Assembly (NCBI RefSeq): GCF_003111645.1
Contig: NZ_CP022187.1
Span: forward strand, 3,038,001-3,102,000
DNA: 64,000 bases
Source: Parazoarcus communis
Lineage (GTDB): Bacteria; Pseudomonadota; Gammaproteobacteria; Burkholderiales; Rhodocyclaceae
Direction of reading: 5' to 3'
How positions within the stretch are numbered: position 1 is the stretch's first letter; each line of letters starts with the position of its first letter. Below the pieces are notes generated by a model. That model was not told the origin of the DNA. It was given only the letters and a program-made list of their open reading frames with translations, and ran no database searches. Below, piece after piece: positions 36,291 to 46,543 of this stretch. The translations under genes were made by a program, and so were the position numbers.

Positions 36291-38465
36291 TCAGACATCG
36301 AGCGGATCCACATCAAGCTGCCAACGCAGCTCGCGCGGCGTGCGCTGGGCGTAGAGCATGGTCATCCACTGGCCCAGAAAGCCCTGCAGACCTGCACGGC
36401 TGTCCGCCTCGACCAGCAACTGCGCACGCTCGCGGCGTGCCAGCCTGGACATGCGCATCGGCACCGGATCGAACAGGCGCAGGGTCTCGGGCGCACACGA
36501 CTGCGCCAGACGACGGGCGTGCTGCAGAAACTCGACTGCATCCGACAGTGCCGGTGCGTCGGCCCGCAGCATGGCCTGGTGCGTGAATGGCGGAAAGCAG
36601 GCGACCCTGCGCTCATCCAGCGCCATCTTGGCGAAGGCATCGAAATCATGGCGCCCGAGGTGCTGATAGAGCAGGTGGCCGGGGTACTCGGTCTGAATCA
36701 GCACCTCGCCTGGCAGGCTTCCACGCCCCGCGCGCCCCCCGACCTGCATCAGCTGCTGGAAGAGCCGCTCTGGCGCACGGAAGTCAGCCGCATGGAGCGA
36801 GGAGTCTGCCCCAACGACGCCCACCAGGGTGAGCTTGGGAAAATCGTGCCCCTTCGCCATCATCTGCGTGCCGACAAGAATGTCTGCTTCGCCGGCAGCG
36901 ATCTTGTCGAGGAGCGCCTCCCATTGCGCACGGGTGCGCGCGGCATCGCGATCCACACGCAGCACGCGGGCCTCGGGAAAGAGCTCGTTCAGTCTGGCCT
37001 CGATACGCTGGGTGCCGCGACCGAAGGGCTGGATATCCTGATTGCCGCAGCTCGGGCAGGCATGCGGAATCCCGCCATCGCAGCCACAGTGGTGGCAACG
37101 CAGGCGCCGGTCGGCCAGATGCACGACAAGGTTGGCCGAGCAGTGCGGGCAGCGGCTTACCCAGCCACAGGCCGGACATGACAGCACCGGCGCGTAGCCG
37201 CGGCGGTTGATGAACACCAGGCTCTGCTCGCGACGCTTCAGACGCTCGGAAATCGCCGCGTGCAGCGCCGGACTGAGACCCTCGTCGAGCTTCATGCGCC
37301 GGATGTCGACCGCACGCACCTTGGGCAGGGTCGTCGCCACCGCACGATGTGTCAGGCGCAGCAGGCCGTAACGCCCGTTGCCGGCATGCTGCCAGCTCTC
37401 CAGTGACGGCGTGGCCGAGCCGAGCAGCACTGGCACAGCACGCTGGCGCGCCCGCCACACGGCGACATCGCGTGCCGAATAGCGGACGCCCTCCTGCTGC
37501 TTGTACGAGGCATCGTGCTCCTCGTCGACCAGGATGATGCCAAGGCGGGGAAGGGGCGCAAACACCGACAGCCGGGTGCCGAGAACGATGTCCGCATGGC
37601 CGCTCAGGGCCTGGACGAAGCCACGCGAGCGCGCCCCTTCGGCAAGCCCCGAATGCAGGCTGACCACGTTGGCTGCCGGAAAGCGCTGCGCCACCCGATT
37701 CTCGAGCTGGGGCGTCAGGGCGATTTCGGGTACGAGCATCAGCACCTGCTCGCCAGCGGCCAGCGCCCGCTCGGCGAGACGCAGATAGACTTCGGTCTTG
37801 CCGCTGCCGGTCACGCCATGGAGCAACCAGGCGTGGAAGCCGGTGCCGGCAGCGACCACGGTATCGATCACCGCGGCCTGTTCCACGGTCAGTTCAGGGC
37901 GGCCGGCAGCGAGATGCCGACCGCCACCATCGTCACGTGGCACCAGCCAGCCGCGCCGGATCAAGTCGCCCACCGCGCTGCCTGCCTCAAGTGCCCGCAC
38001 CGCGCTGCGCCGCGCGGGCCCGCCGAGCGCGTCGGTCGCCTTCAGCAGCGTCAGCGCACGGCTCTCGCGCCGCGCCTCTGCGAGTGCGGCACGGCCTGCG
38101 GCGGAGAGTTCGAGCAAGGGGTCGACATCCTCTCCACTCACCCCGTCCGCACGACGCAGGCCCGGCGGCAGGGCCAGGGCGACGACTTCGCCCAGCGGGG
38201 CGTGATAGTAGCGCGCAACGAAGCCGACGAGTTCGAGCCAGTCGGCCGGAAGAGCCGGCACCTCACGCTGAACATGACTCACCACCTTGAGGCGGCCACG
38301 GTCAACATCCGCCTCGGCGGGCAGGGAAACGATCAATCCGCTCTTTTCCCCACGTCCGAAGGGCACGCGCACACACCGTCCAATATCTGAATGAACTGCA
38401 TCTTCTGCAATGTAATCAAACAGTTGTGGAATCGGCAGAGGCAGTGCAACGCGTATGATCGGCAT
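36291..38465 (-). CDS. priA: Primosomal protein N' (replication restart helicase PriA)
   Basis: PriA reloads the replicative helicase at stalled forks. The 724-residue protein (E. coli 732) has the N-terminal DNA-binding segment IIRVALPLPIPQLFDYIAED. The helicase motifs include LLHGVTGSGKTEVYLRLAE (Walker A) and ILVDEEHDASYKQQEG (DEEH). Eight zinc-binding cysteines lie from CPACGWVSRCPHC to CPSCGNQDIQ, and GTQMMAKGHDFPKLTLV is conserved. It converges with the ROK kinase gene. Its 5' side faces the AT-rich DnaA-box region. Confidence 0.96.
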   Translation of the reverse strand: MPIIRVALPLPIPQLFDYIAEDAVHSDIGRCVRVPFGRGEKSGLIVSLPAEADVDRGRLKVVSHVQREVPALPADWLELVGFVARYYHAPLGEVVALALPPGLRRADGVSGEDVDPLLELSAAGRAALAEARRESRALTLLKATDALGGPARRSAVRALEAGSAVGDLIRRGWLVPRDDGGGRHLAAGRPELTVEQAAVIDTVVAAGTGFHAWLLHGVTGSGKTEVYLRLAERALAAGEQVLMLVPEIALTPQLENRVAQRFPAANVVSLHSGLAEGARSRGFVQALSGHADIVLGTRLSVFAPLPRLGIILVDEEHDASYKQQEGVRYSARDVAVWRARQRAVPVLLGSATPSLESWQHAGNGRYGLLRLTHRAVATTLPKVRAVDIRRMKLDEGLSPALHAAISERLKRREQSLVFINRRGYAPVLSCPACGWVSRCPHCSANLVVHLADRRLRCHHCGCDGGIPHACPSCGNQDIQPFGRGTQRIEARLNELFPEARVLRVDRDAARTRAQWEALLDKIAAGEADILVGTQMMAKGHDFPKLTLVGVVGADSSLHAADFRAPERLFQQLMQVGGRAGRGSLPGEVLIQTEYPGHLLYQHLGRHDFDAFAKMALDERRVACFPPFTHQAMLRADAPALSDAVEFLQHARRLAQSCAPETLRLFDPVPMRMSRLARRERAQLLVEADSRAGLQGFLGQWMTMLYAQRTPRELRWQLDVDPLDV

Positions 38466-38519
38466 GGGGAATCGCGATGTATCCAGAATAGCTCTTTTAT
38501 TTCAGTAATTTAGCGTTGA

Positions 38520-38790
38520 AAGTTGAAGCCGATACGCGAAAAACAGCGCTAAACACTTGCCGTTAAACCCCCCTTCGTCTTGTCCACAAAAGCTGTGGAT
38601 AACTTTGTGGGAAACCAGGGTAAATCGGGCTGAAACCGGCGTGAAACAAGCACTTCTGTCACTTTGCCTTAACATAGTGCAAAGTTTTTATTCTTAAAAA
38701 TCAACAGCTTGAGAATTTAACTGCATATGCGCACTATTTCGGTGAATATTTTTACCCAAATGGCTTCCGTGTGCATAAGTCAAGCGAAAA
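38520..38790. other. Candidate replication origin: DnaA boxes, IHF site and AT-rich DNA between priA and hemE
   Basis: The 402-bp gap between priA and hemE has no gene and is much richer in A/T than the rest of the window. It holds DnaA boxes TTGTCCACA (38580-38588), TGTGGATAA (38594-38602, perfect on the - strand) and TGTGCATAA (38770-38778, matching TTWTNCACA on the - strand), plus a near match TGTGGGAAA (38606-38614). A site AATCAACAGCTTG (38699-38711) fits the IHF consensus WATCAANNNNTTR exactly. A 7-bp inverted repeat ACTTTGC/GCAAAGT lies at 38661-38685. The mix is what origins contain, though gene orientation does not support this position. Confidence 0.5.
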
Positions 38791-38867
38791 ACCCACTTTT
38801 TTTTGTTGACATGCACCGGAAGTAGTAAGCGAAGTTACCCCCTCCCGGTGCCGTCAGAAAACGCGGT

Positions 38868-39938
38868 TCAGCCTTGAGCGCGCACGATGCGGCTATGTTC
38901 ATGCGCCGTATCGACCATCACCGCCACATTCTCCGGTGGGGTGAACTGCGAAATGCCATGACCAAGGTTGAAGACGTGGCCAGGATGCGCGCCAAAGGCG
39001 TCGATCACCTTGCGGGTTTCGGCTGCAACAACCTCTGGCGGTGCGAAGAGTACGTTGGGGTCGAGGTTGCCCTGCAAGGCCACCTTGTCTCCCACCAGCC
39101 GTCGGGCGCGGCCAATGTCTATGGTCCAGTCCAGCCCGACTGCGTCGCTGCCGATACCGGCAATCGACTCCAGCCACAGTCCGCCGCCCTTGGTGAAGAC
39201 GATGCTCGGCACGCGCTCGCCATCGCGCTCGCGAATCAGGCCTGACACGACCCTTTCGAGATAGGGCAGGGAGAACTCCTTGTACGCGGCCTCCGACAGC
39301 ACCCCGCCCCAGGAATCGAACACCATGACGGCCTGGGCGCCCGCTTCGATCTGGGCGTTGAGGTATTTGACCACCGCGTCGGCAGTCACGCTCAGGATGT
39401 GATGCATCAGGTCCGGCCGGCTGTAGGCCATGCTCTTGACCTTGCGATAGTCGTCCGACGAACCGCCTTCGACCATGTAGCACGCCAGCGTCCACGGGCT
39501 GCCGGAGAAACCGATGAGGGGGACGCTGCCATCGAGTGCGCGACGGATCTCGGCCACGGCATCCATGACGTACTGCAGCTCGACGTGTGGATCAGGTGCA
39601 AACAGGTTGCGGATCTCCCACTCTTCGCGCAGCGGGCGCTCGAAGCGCGGCCCCTCGCCTTCGGCAAAGTACAGCCCCAGCCCCATCGCGTCCGGCACCG
39701 TCAGGATGTCGGAGAACAGGATTGCGGCATCGAGGTCATAGCGTGCCAGCGGTTGCAGCGTGACTTCACAGGCCATGGCCGGGCTCTTGCACAGCTGCAG
39801 GAAGCTGCCCGCACGCTTGCGCGTCTCGCAGTATTCCGGCAGGTAGCGTCCGGCCTGGCGCATCAGCCACACGGGCGTGTATTCGGTGGGCTGGCGCAGC
39901 AGGGCGCGCAGGAAAGTGTCGTTCTTAGGGCGGCTCAC
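38868..39938 (-). CDS. hemE: Uroporphyrinogen decarboxylase HemE
   Basis: HemE decarboxylates uroporphyrinogen III to coproporphyrinogen III in heme synthesis. I choose the GTG at 39938, with AGAGGA six bases upstream, giving 356 residues as usual; the longer frame has no family similarity. Signatures are [63 protein letters not shown] and [15 protein letters not shown]. The gene ends next to the DnaA-box-rich region. The 214 bp between it and trkH hold nothing I recognise. Confidence 0.95.
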   Translation of the reverse strand: MSRPKNDTFLRALLRQPTEYTPVWLMRQAGRYLPEYCETRKRAGSFLQLCKSPAMACEVTLQPLARYDLDAAILFSDILTVPDAMGLGLYFAEGEGPRFERPLREEWEIRNLFAPDPHVELQYVMDAVAEIRRALDGSVPLIGFSGSPWTLACYMVEGGSSDDYRKVKSMAYSRPDLMHHILSVTADAVVKYLNAQIEAGAQAVMVFDSWGGVLSEAAYKEFSLPYLERVVSGLIRERDGERVPSIVFTKGGGLWLESIAGIGSDAVGLDWTIDIGRARRLVGDKVALQGNLDPNVLFAPPEVVAAETRKVIDAFGAHPGHVFNLGHGISQFTPPENVAVMVDTAHEHSRIVRAQG

Positions 39939-40152
39939 GTCGAGTCCTCTTTTCCAGCCGATTGGCAACAAGGCGTGATTATCGCCTGTCACGGGCCCGG
40001 ATGGGTTGAGCACCGTCAGTTTGGACATCCGGAAAGGTGCCCGACGCAGGCAGGCCAGCAGCAAACGCCGGTCCGCAAGCGCACCCTCAAGACGCGCCAG
40101 CCCCGTGCGCGGCGGGTCGTCACGGCGCCCCGATGCGCGTGCGCAGGAGCCC

Positions 40153-41625
40153 TTACCGACGCCAGAATGCCGGCGTCATGACCACCAGCAAGGTGAAGAT
40201 CTCGAGCCGCCCCAGGATCATCGTGAACGACAGCACCGCTGTCTGAAAATCATTGAGCGACTGATAGTTGGAGGCCGGGCCCACGGCATCGAGCCCCGGG
40301 CCGGTGTTGTTGAGACAGGCCACCACCCCTGAAAACGCGGTGATCAGTTCGAGGCCACTGGCCGACAGCAGCAGGGTCAGCGACACGATGCTGACCATGT
40401 ACATGAAGCTGAAGCCGAGCACCGCGTGGAGAATGCCCTCGGAGACGGGCTGCTTGCCCATCAGGACCGGGCGCACCGCATTGGGATGAAGCGAACGGAT
40501 GATCTCGCGAAACACCTGCTTGTACAGGATGATTGCGCGCATCATCTTGATCCCGCCGCCGGCCGACCCGGAACACGCAATGAAGCTCCCCAGGAACAGC
40601 ACCCAGATCTGCGCGAACATCGGCCACAGCGTGTAATCGTAGGTCGCCAGACCCAGCGAGGTGGAGATCGACACCACATGAAAGGACACATAGCGCAAGG
40701 TGGTGGCCAGGTCGGCGTGCACATTGAACTGCATCAGGTAGAACGTCAGCAGCAGGATGCTGACGATCAGGACTGCGAAGAAGAAGGGAATCTCGGGGTC
40801 GCGGAAGTAGGGCAGCAGCGAGCGCCGCGACAAGGCCAGATAGTGGGTGGCGAAGTTGAGCGCAGAAGCCAGCGCAAACACCATGGCCACCATCTCCACA
40901 TCGAGATTGTGGAAGTGTCCGAGCGAGGCGTCCTTGCTCGAAAAGCCGCCCAGCCCCGCGACCGAGAAGGCATGGATGACCGCATCCCAGCCTTCCAGGC
41001 CGGCGAACCAGAGGCTGAAGCCACAGCCGACAGTCAGCAGGATGTAGGTGAGCCACAAGCCCTTGGCCGTCTCCGCGATGCGGGGCGTGAGACTGCTCTC
41101 CTTCATCGGCGTGGGCACCTCGGCCTTGAACAGCTGCCGACCACCGATGCCGAGCAGGGGGAGGATGGCGACCACCAGTACGATCACCCCCATGCCTCCG
41201 ATCCAGTGCATGAAGGTGCGCCACAGGTTGATCGAGGTCGGCAGGTCGTCCAGCCCGGTGAGGATCGTCCCGCCGCTCGCCGTCAGGCCTGATACCGCTT
41301 CAAAGTACGCGTCGACCAGAGACAGGTGCGGAAGGTAGCCCAGCAAGGGCAGCGCGCCGAAGACCGGCAGTACCACCCAGGTGGACGCAACCAGAAGAAA
41401 ACCGTCGTGCACCCGCAGGTCGCGACGACGCCCGCGCGTCCCCAGCCACAGCAGCGCGCCGCACAGCAGGGTCACCACGATCGCCTGATCGTAGGCCATG
41501 GTTGCGCCGTCATCGAGCCAGAACGAAACCGACAACGGGAACAGCATCAGCAAGGCGAAGATCACGATGATCAGGCCAAGCGCGTTGAGGGCAGGGTAGT
41601 AGGCGCGCACCGGGGACGAGTACAT
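40153..41625 (-). CDS. trkH: Trk potassium uptake membrane subunit TrkH/TrkG
   Basis: The 490-residue protein forms the K+-conducting channel of the Trk system. It has four repeated membrane-pore-membrane units; the first pore loop region reads [20 protein letters not shown], and later ones include [15 protein letters not shown] and [13 protein letters not shown]. TrkA, which gates it, is encoded immediately upstream, four bases away, so the pair is an operon. Confidence 0.94.
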   Translation of the reverse strand: MYSSPVRAYYPALNALGLIIVIFALLMLFPLSVSFWLDDGATMAYDQAIVVTLLCGALLWLGTRGRRRDLRVHDGFLLVASTWVVLPVFGALPLLGYLPHLSLVDAYFEAVSGLTASGGTILTGLDDLPTSINLWRTFMHWIGGMGVIVLVVAILPLLGIGGRQLFKAEVPTPMKESSLTPRIAETAKGLWLTYILLTVGCGFSLWFAGLEGWDAVIHAFSVAGLGGFSSKDASLGHFHNLDVEMVAMVFALASALNFATHYLALSRRSLLPYFRDPEIPFFFAVLIVSILLLTFYLMQFNVHADLATTLRYVSFHVVSISTSLGLATYDYTLWPMFAQIWVLFLGSFIACSGSAGGGIKMMRAIILYKQVFREIIRSLHPNAVRPVLMGKQPVSEGILHAVLGFSFMYMVSIVSLTLLLSASGLELITAFSGVVACLNNTGPGLDAVGPASNYQSLNDFQTAVLSFTMILGRLEIFTLLVVMTPAFWRR

Positions 41626-41629
41626 GAAC

Positions 41630-43036
41630 TTAAAGGAAGGTGAAACTGACCTGGAACAGCTTCTCGACCTTGCTCACCAGATTCTTGTGGGTACAGAACA
41701 CGATCACGTGATCCTCGTTTTCAATCAGCGTGTCGTGGTGGGGAATGATCACCATCCGCCGGATCACCTTGCCGTCGCCACCGCGCCGTTCGTCACGCAC
41801 AATCGCGCCAATCGTCGCCCCCTTGGGAAGGGTGATCTCGTCGATGCGACGCCCCACCACCTTGGAGTCCTTGGGCTTGCCGTGCGCAATGATCTCGAGC
41901 GCCTCGGCGGCCCCGCGGCGAAGGCTGTGGACCGCCACCACATCGCCACGACGCACATGCGCAAGCAGCGATCCGATGGAGGTGTGCGCGGGCGAGATCG
42001 CGATGTCGATCGGCCCGCCCTGCACCAGGTCGACGTAGCTCTTGCGGTTGATCAGTGCCAGCGTGCGGCGCGCGCCCATGCGCTTGGCCAGTGAAGCGGA
42101 CATGATGTTGTCTTCTTCATCGTTGGTCAGCGCCACGAACAGATCGGTCTCGTCGATCCCCTCGTTCTCGAGCAGCTTCTCGTCGGTGGTGTCACCCCGC
42201 AGCACCAGGGTATGGCTGAGCTGGGTTGCCAGCATCTCGGCCCGGCGCTTGTCGACCTCGAGAATCTTGACGTGATAGTCGTTCTCGATCGAGCGTGCGA
42301 GGCGGAAGCCGATGTTACCGCCGCCGGCAATCATGATCCTGCGCATCGGCTTGTCGGTGCGGCGCAGCTCCCGCATGACCTGCCGGATATGCACGGTCGC
42401 CGCCAGACAGAACACTTCGTCGCCGGGGACGATCACCGTGTCGCCCTCGGGAATGATCGGTTCGCCATTGCGGTAGATGGCGGCAATGCGCACCTCGACG
42501 TTGGGCAGGTGAAAGCGCAGCGCCTTGAGTGGATGCCCCACCAGGGGTCCGCCCTCGAACGCACGGACACCGATCAGGCTGACCACGCCATCGGCAAAAT
42601 CCAGCACCTGCAGCGCCTCGGGAAAGGCAATCAGACGCTTGATGTGATCGGTGACGATCTGCTCCGGACAGATCGAGAAATCGACCGCGAAGTTGTTTTC
42701 GTCGAGGAGCTCGGGGTGGTCGACATAGTCGGTCGAGCGCAGGCGCGCGATCCGCGTGGGCAGATTGAACAAGGCCTTGGCCACGCGGCAGGCGCACAGG
42801 TTGGTCTGGTCCGACTGTGTCACCGCGATCAGCAGATCGGCGTCTTCCGCACCCGCTTCACGCAGGACCGATGGCGACGCAGCGTTACCACACACCGTGC
42901 GTACTTCCAGCCGTTCGCGCAATTCCGCGAGGTAGTCTGCACTGGTGTCGACAAGGGTGATGTCGTTGGCTTCAGATACCAGATTTTCAGCAACCGACGC
43001 ACCGACCTGGCCGGCACCAAGAATGATGACTTTCAA
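41630..43036 (-). CDS. trkA: Trk potassium uptake regulatory subunit TrkA
   Basis: TrkA is the cytoplasmic NAD(H)-binding regulator of TrkH. I prefer the TTG at 43036, where the protein reads M-KVIILGAGQVGASVAE as in homologues (468 residues); another TTG eight codons upstream is possible. Two RCK units are present. The first has the Rossmann motif GAGQVG, the second IMIAGGGNIGFRLARSIE, each followed by a TrkA-C domain (for example VVGRRIDEITLPKGATIGAI). It is followed by trkH and preceded by a 135-bp gap to ntrX. Confidence 0.93.
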   Translation of the reverse strand: MKVIILGAGQVGASVAENLVSEANDITLVDTSADYLAELRERLEVRTVCGNAASPSVLREAGAEDADLLIAVTQSDQTNLCACRVAKALFNLPTRIARLRSTDYVDHPELLDENNFAVDFSICPEQIVTDHIKRLIAFPEALQVLDFADGVVSLIGVRAFEGGPLVGHPLKALRFHLPNVEVRIAAIYRNGEPIIPEGDTVIVPGDEVFCLAATVHIRQVMRELRRTDKPMRRIMIAGGGNIGFRLARSIENDYHVKILEVDKRRAEMLATQLSHTLVLRGDTTDEKLLENEGIDETDLFVALTNDEEDNIMSASLAKRMGARRTLALINRKSYVDLVQGGPIDIAISPAHTSIGSLLAHVRRGDVVAVHSLRRGAAEALEIIAHGKPKDSKVVGRRIDEITLPKGATIGAIVRDERRGGDGKVIRRMVIIPHHDTLIENEDHVIVFCTHKNLVSKVEKLFQVSFTFL

Positions 43037-43171
43037 CGGGATAGCCCCAGATGAACGCAAGAGCGGCCGATTCTACGCGGTGTTTCATCGACATGAAACA
43101 GAATGTTGCAATGCAGCAACCTGCGTATCGATGCGGCCCCCGTCGCGCCCACGCGGCCTATCCCTTGAGCA

Positions 43172-44419
43172 TCAGTTTTCCTCGTGCCGCCTGCCTGCCT
43201 GCAGGCCCAGTTGTTTGAGCTTGCGATAGAGATGCGTGCGCTCCAGCCCGGTCTTCTCGGCAAGGCGCGTCATGTTGCCGCTCTCGAGTCTGAGATGGTG
43301 TTCGAAGTACATGCGCTCGAACGCTTCACGGGCTTCACGCAGCGGCTGGTCGAGCGGAATCGCACTCGCCGCCGCATCGGGGTTGGGCGCCAGCAGACGT
43401 CGCACTTCGGGCAGGCCAATCTCCTCTTCGAGCGTTGCCAGCGCCAGCGATCTCACCGCGGCGCGCAACTCGCCATAGCCTCCGGTCCAGTTGTGCGTGC
43501 GCAGATGATTGAGCGCAGCCGTGGAAAACCGGCGCAGCGGCACATCGTTCGCTTCGACCAGATGCAGCAGCACCTGTGCTGCAAGCTCGGGCAGATCGTC
43601 ACGAATGTCACTCATTGCCGGTGGCGCCAGGCTGATCTCGAACAGGCGGTCGAGCACGGCCTCGTCCCAGCCCTCGCTGAGCAGTGCATCGTGACTGCGC
43701 TCGGTGGCCACCACCAGACGCAGGTCGTAGCGGTCCAGGCGCTCGAGCGCGAAGGCGAGGTTCTTCTGCTGCGCACGCGACAATCGTGCGAGCTCGGCGA
43801 CATACAGCAGCCCGCCCTGGCTCGCCTGCAGCTGGTTGATGTCCAGCGGCACATTGACCGCCGTGAGGTCGAGCCAGGGTGCGCCGCCGGCCTGCAGGCT
43901 GCGCGCGACCAGTTCGGCCAGGCTGCCTCCACCGACGCGCAGCAGGAGCACTCTCGAACTGTCCGCGATCTGCTCGATCCGTCGCTTGAGCTCGCGCAGC
44001 GGCGCAGAGCGCGTAAAGGCCGCGAGCGTCAGCGGTGCCGGCGCGCCACTTGCCACCGGGCGCTGCAGGCCCCGCTTTACCGAGGCCAGCAGCTTCTGCA
44101 ATGCGATCGGCTTTTCCAGATAGTCGATGGCGCCGATGCGGGTCGCCTCGACCGCCGTGTCGATGGTGCCGTGGCCGGACATCATCACCACCGGCATGTT
44201 CAGCTGGCCGTTGGCCGACCACTCCTTGAGCAGTGTGATGCCGTCGGTGTCGGGCATCCAGATGTCGAGCAGGACCATGTCGGGGCGCTCTGCATTGCGC
44301 GCAGCGCGCGCCGCAGCCGCGTTCTCCGCGAGCTGGATGTCGTGCCCTTCATCACGCAGGATCTCCGAGAGCAATTCCCGGATTCCCATTTCATCATCAA
44401 CGATGAGTAGCTTGGCCAT
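43172..44419 (-). CDS. ntrX: NtrX-like response regulator with degenerate AAA+ domain
   Basis: The 415-residue protein has an N-terminal receiver with the phosphorylatable Asp52 (VLLDIWMPDTDG). A central region of AAA+ ancestry is followed by a Fis-type helix-turn-helix (NMTRLAEKTGLERTHLYRKL) at the C-terminus. The central part has no Walker A motif (LLRVGGGSLAEL stands where GESGTGKE is expected) and no GAFTGA loop for sigma-54. It should therefore not work as a sigma-54 activator. The gene follows ntrY by three bases, so the two form a two-component pair. Confidence 0.9.
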   Translation of the reverse strand: MAKLLIVDDEMGIRELLSEILRDEGHDIQLAENAAAARAARNAERPDMVLLDIWMPDTDGITLLKEWSANGQLNMPVVMMSGHGTIDTAVEATRIGAIDYLEKPIALQKLLASVKRGLQRPVASGAPAPLTLAAFTRSAPLRELKRRIEQIADSSRVLLLRVGGGSLAELVARSLQAGGAPWLDLTAVNVPLDINQLQASQGGLLYVAELARLSRAQQKNLAFALERLDRYDLRLVVATERSHDALLSEGWDEAVLDRLFEISLAPPAMSDIRDDLPELAAQVLLHLVEANDVPLRRFSTAALNHLRTHNWTGGYGELRAAVRSLALATLEEEIGLPEVRRLLAPNPDAAASAIPLDQPLREAREAFERMYFEHHLRLESGNMTRLAEKTGLERTHLYRKLKQLGLQAGRRHEEN

Positions 44420-44422
44420 GGT

Positions 44423-46543
44423 TCAGTGTTCACCGTTTGTCAGGATCGTCCGCAGACGAATGCGTACTTCGGCTCCGCCGATGTCGCGATTGGCAATTCG
44501 TATTTCGCCCCCGTGTTCAGCCACGATCTTTTTCACCATTGCCAGACCGAGTCCGGTTCCCTTTGACTTGGTGGTGAAATAGGGCTCGAAGGCACGGGCG
44601 AGAATCTCGGCCGGGAAGCCCGGACCGTTGTCACGGCAGACCAGCAAGACCCGGTCGCCGTCAGCGCGTGCAAGCAGCGTGATCTCGGCGTCGTCCTTGC
44701 CGAGCACCGCATCCTGCGCATTTTGCAGCATATTGTGAATGATCTGGCGAATCTGCGAAGCGTCGCCCAATACCTTGGGCAGGTCGTCTCCGACCTGCAG
44801 GCGGATGCGCACCGCAGCGCTTTCGTACAGGTGCAGGACTTCCCGCATCAGCGCTGCAAGATCGAGCGCAACCAGCTCCGGCGCAGGCAGTCTCGCATAG
44901 TCCCTGAAGGCATTGACCAGATTCTTCATCGCCTCGACCTGATTCACGATCGTCCGCGTTGCGCGCTCGAGCATCGCCTTGCCGTCTTCGTCGAGCTGGT
45001 CTGCAAGCTTCAGCGCCAGGCGTTCGGCCGAGAGCTGGATCGGTGTCAGCGGGTTCTTGATCTCGTGCGCGAGGCGGCGGGCGACCTCGGCCCAGGCTGC
45101 GGTGCGTTGTGCATCGACCAGCCGGGTGATGTCGTCGAACACGACCACCAGGCCACCGCCCGTACTCTCCGGCAGGCGCGAGCCGTGCACCAGCAGCGTC
45201 AGCGGGGTGCTGTCCGGCGAAGGGATCTCGATCTGCTCGTGCCAGTCGCTCTCATGCGTCGCAAAGCCTTCGAGCAGCGCATCGCGGAACACCCCGTGAC
45301 GCACCCAGTCGGCAAGCGCGATGTCTTCGAAACCGGCGAGATCATCGGCAAGGATGTCCATCGCGCCACGGTTTGCCGCGCGCAGGGTGCCGTTGCCCGC
45401 GAAGGCAAGCACACCGGTCGAAAGGTTGGCGAGCACGCTTTCCAGGTAGGCACGTGCGGCTTCGACTGCCGCACGGTTGCGGTCCGCGGCGGCGCGGGCG
45501 TCTTCGAGCTGGCGCACCATCTGGTTGAAGGATTGGGTCAGGACGCCGAGTTCGTCCCGTGCCGGCAATGCCTGGCGCGGGCGATAGTCGCCCTGCGCCA
45601 CGGCCTGGGTGCCTTCAGCCAGGATCAGCAGCGGCGCAGCCAGCCTGCGCGCCAGCACGAAGGCAACCGCCATTGCGGTGAGCAGGGCGAGCAGCAGGGT
45701 CAGGGTCAATGTAAGGCTGTAGATGCGCTTCAGACCGTCGCGCCCAAGGGTGAGCTGCTGGTAGTCCCGATAAGCCTCCTGTACGGCCTCTGCGTGGCGG
45801 GAAAAGGTATCCGGCACGGGCTGGGTCAGCTGCAGCAGCTGTGGTTCGCTCAGAATCGAGCGCGTCGGGATCGGCACCACGACCCGAATCACCAGGCGTC
45901 CATCCGGATGGCTGTCCACCGTGCTGACGCTGCGACTCTGTCGTGCCTGGCGCAACTGCGCCGAGGAGGGCAGATCGGGCAGCAAGGCGACGCCGCCGTC
46001 ACTGGCGGTGGCGACAACCTGACCGTTGGGCGCCAGCACCGTGGCGTTGCTCACGCCCGCAGTCTCGCGCAGGCGGCTGAGTGTCGCGGGCGACACGGTC
46101 TCGAAACCCTCGAGATCGAGCGCCATGTCGCCGGCCTTGGCGTTGACCTGGCTCACCAGATAATCGAGGGCGTTCTGCCCCAGCGCGATGCCCCCTTCAA
46201 GCGCAGAATCGACGCGGACGTCGAACCAGGACTCAATGCTGCGCACGACAAACTGCAGCGACACGGCGTATACGACGAGACCGGGCAGCAGCGCCATCAG
46301 CGCGAACATCATCATCATGCGGTACTTGAGACGGGAACCGAACTTGCGCGCGCGGTACTCCCGCCACAGCGAGCGCAGCTGCACCCCGACCAGCCCGGCA
46401 AGCCCCACGGCGACCACGCCGTTGAGCGCCAGCAGATACGGATAGCGATCGGCGAACAGGTCGGAATTCGCACTGGCCGAGGTCAGCAGATAGAGCGATA
46501 TGCCGGCAATGGCGGCAATGATCGCAAGCGCAACGCGTTTCAT
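44423..46543 (-). CDS. ntrY: NtrY-like sensor histidine kinase
   Basis: Starting at the ATG at 46543 (MKRVALAIIAAIAGISLYLL), the kinase has 706 residues. Three N-terminal membrane helices precede a periplasmic loop, then a further TM (YSLTLTLTLLLALLTAMAVA), a HAMP region and a PAS domain (NLSTGVLAFAGNGTLRAANR). The phospho-acceptor His lies in VARRLAHEIKNPLTPIQLSA. The ATPase carries NMLQNAQDAV and DNGPGFP. It is the cognate kinase of the adjacent NtrX-like protein, and its ATG overlaps the DUF4390 stop. The signal is unknown; family members act in nitrogen or redox and envelope control. Confidence 0.92.
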   Translation of the reverse strand: MKRVALAIIAAIAGISLYLLTSASANSDLFADRYPYLLALNGVVAVGLAGLVGVQLRSLWREYRARKFGSRLKYRMMMMFALMALLPGLVVYAVSLQFVVRSIESWFDVRVDSALEGGIALGQNALDYLVSQVNAKAGDMALDLEGFETVSPATLSRLRETAGVSNATVLAPNGQVVATASDGGVALLPDLPSSAQLRQARQSRSVSTVDSHPDGRLVIRVVVPIPTRSILSEPQLLQLTQPVPDTFSRHAEAVQEAYRDYQQLTLGRDGLKRIYSLTLTLTLLLALLTAMAVAFVLARRLAAPLLILAEGTQAVAQGDYRPRQALPARDELGVLTQSFNQMVRQLEDARAAADRNRAAVEAARAYLESVLANLSTGVLAFAGNGTLRAANRGAMDILADDLAGFEDIALADWVRHGVFRDALLEGFATHESDWHEQIEIPSPDSTPLTLLVHGSRLPESTGGGLVVVFDDITRLVDAQRTAAWAEVARRLAHEIKNPLTPIQLSAERLALKLADQLDEDGKAMLERATRTIVNQVEAMKNLVNAFRDYARLPAPELVALDLAALMREVLHLYESAAVRIRLQVGDDLPKVLGDASQIRQIIHNMLQNAQDAVLGKDDAEITLLARADGDRVLLVCRDNGPGFPAEILARAFEPYFTTKSKGTGLGLAMVKKIVAEHGGEIRIANRDIGGAEVRIRLRTILTNGEH

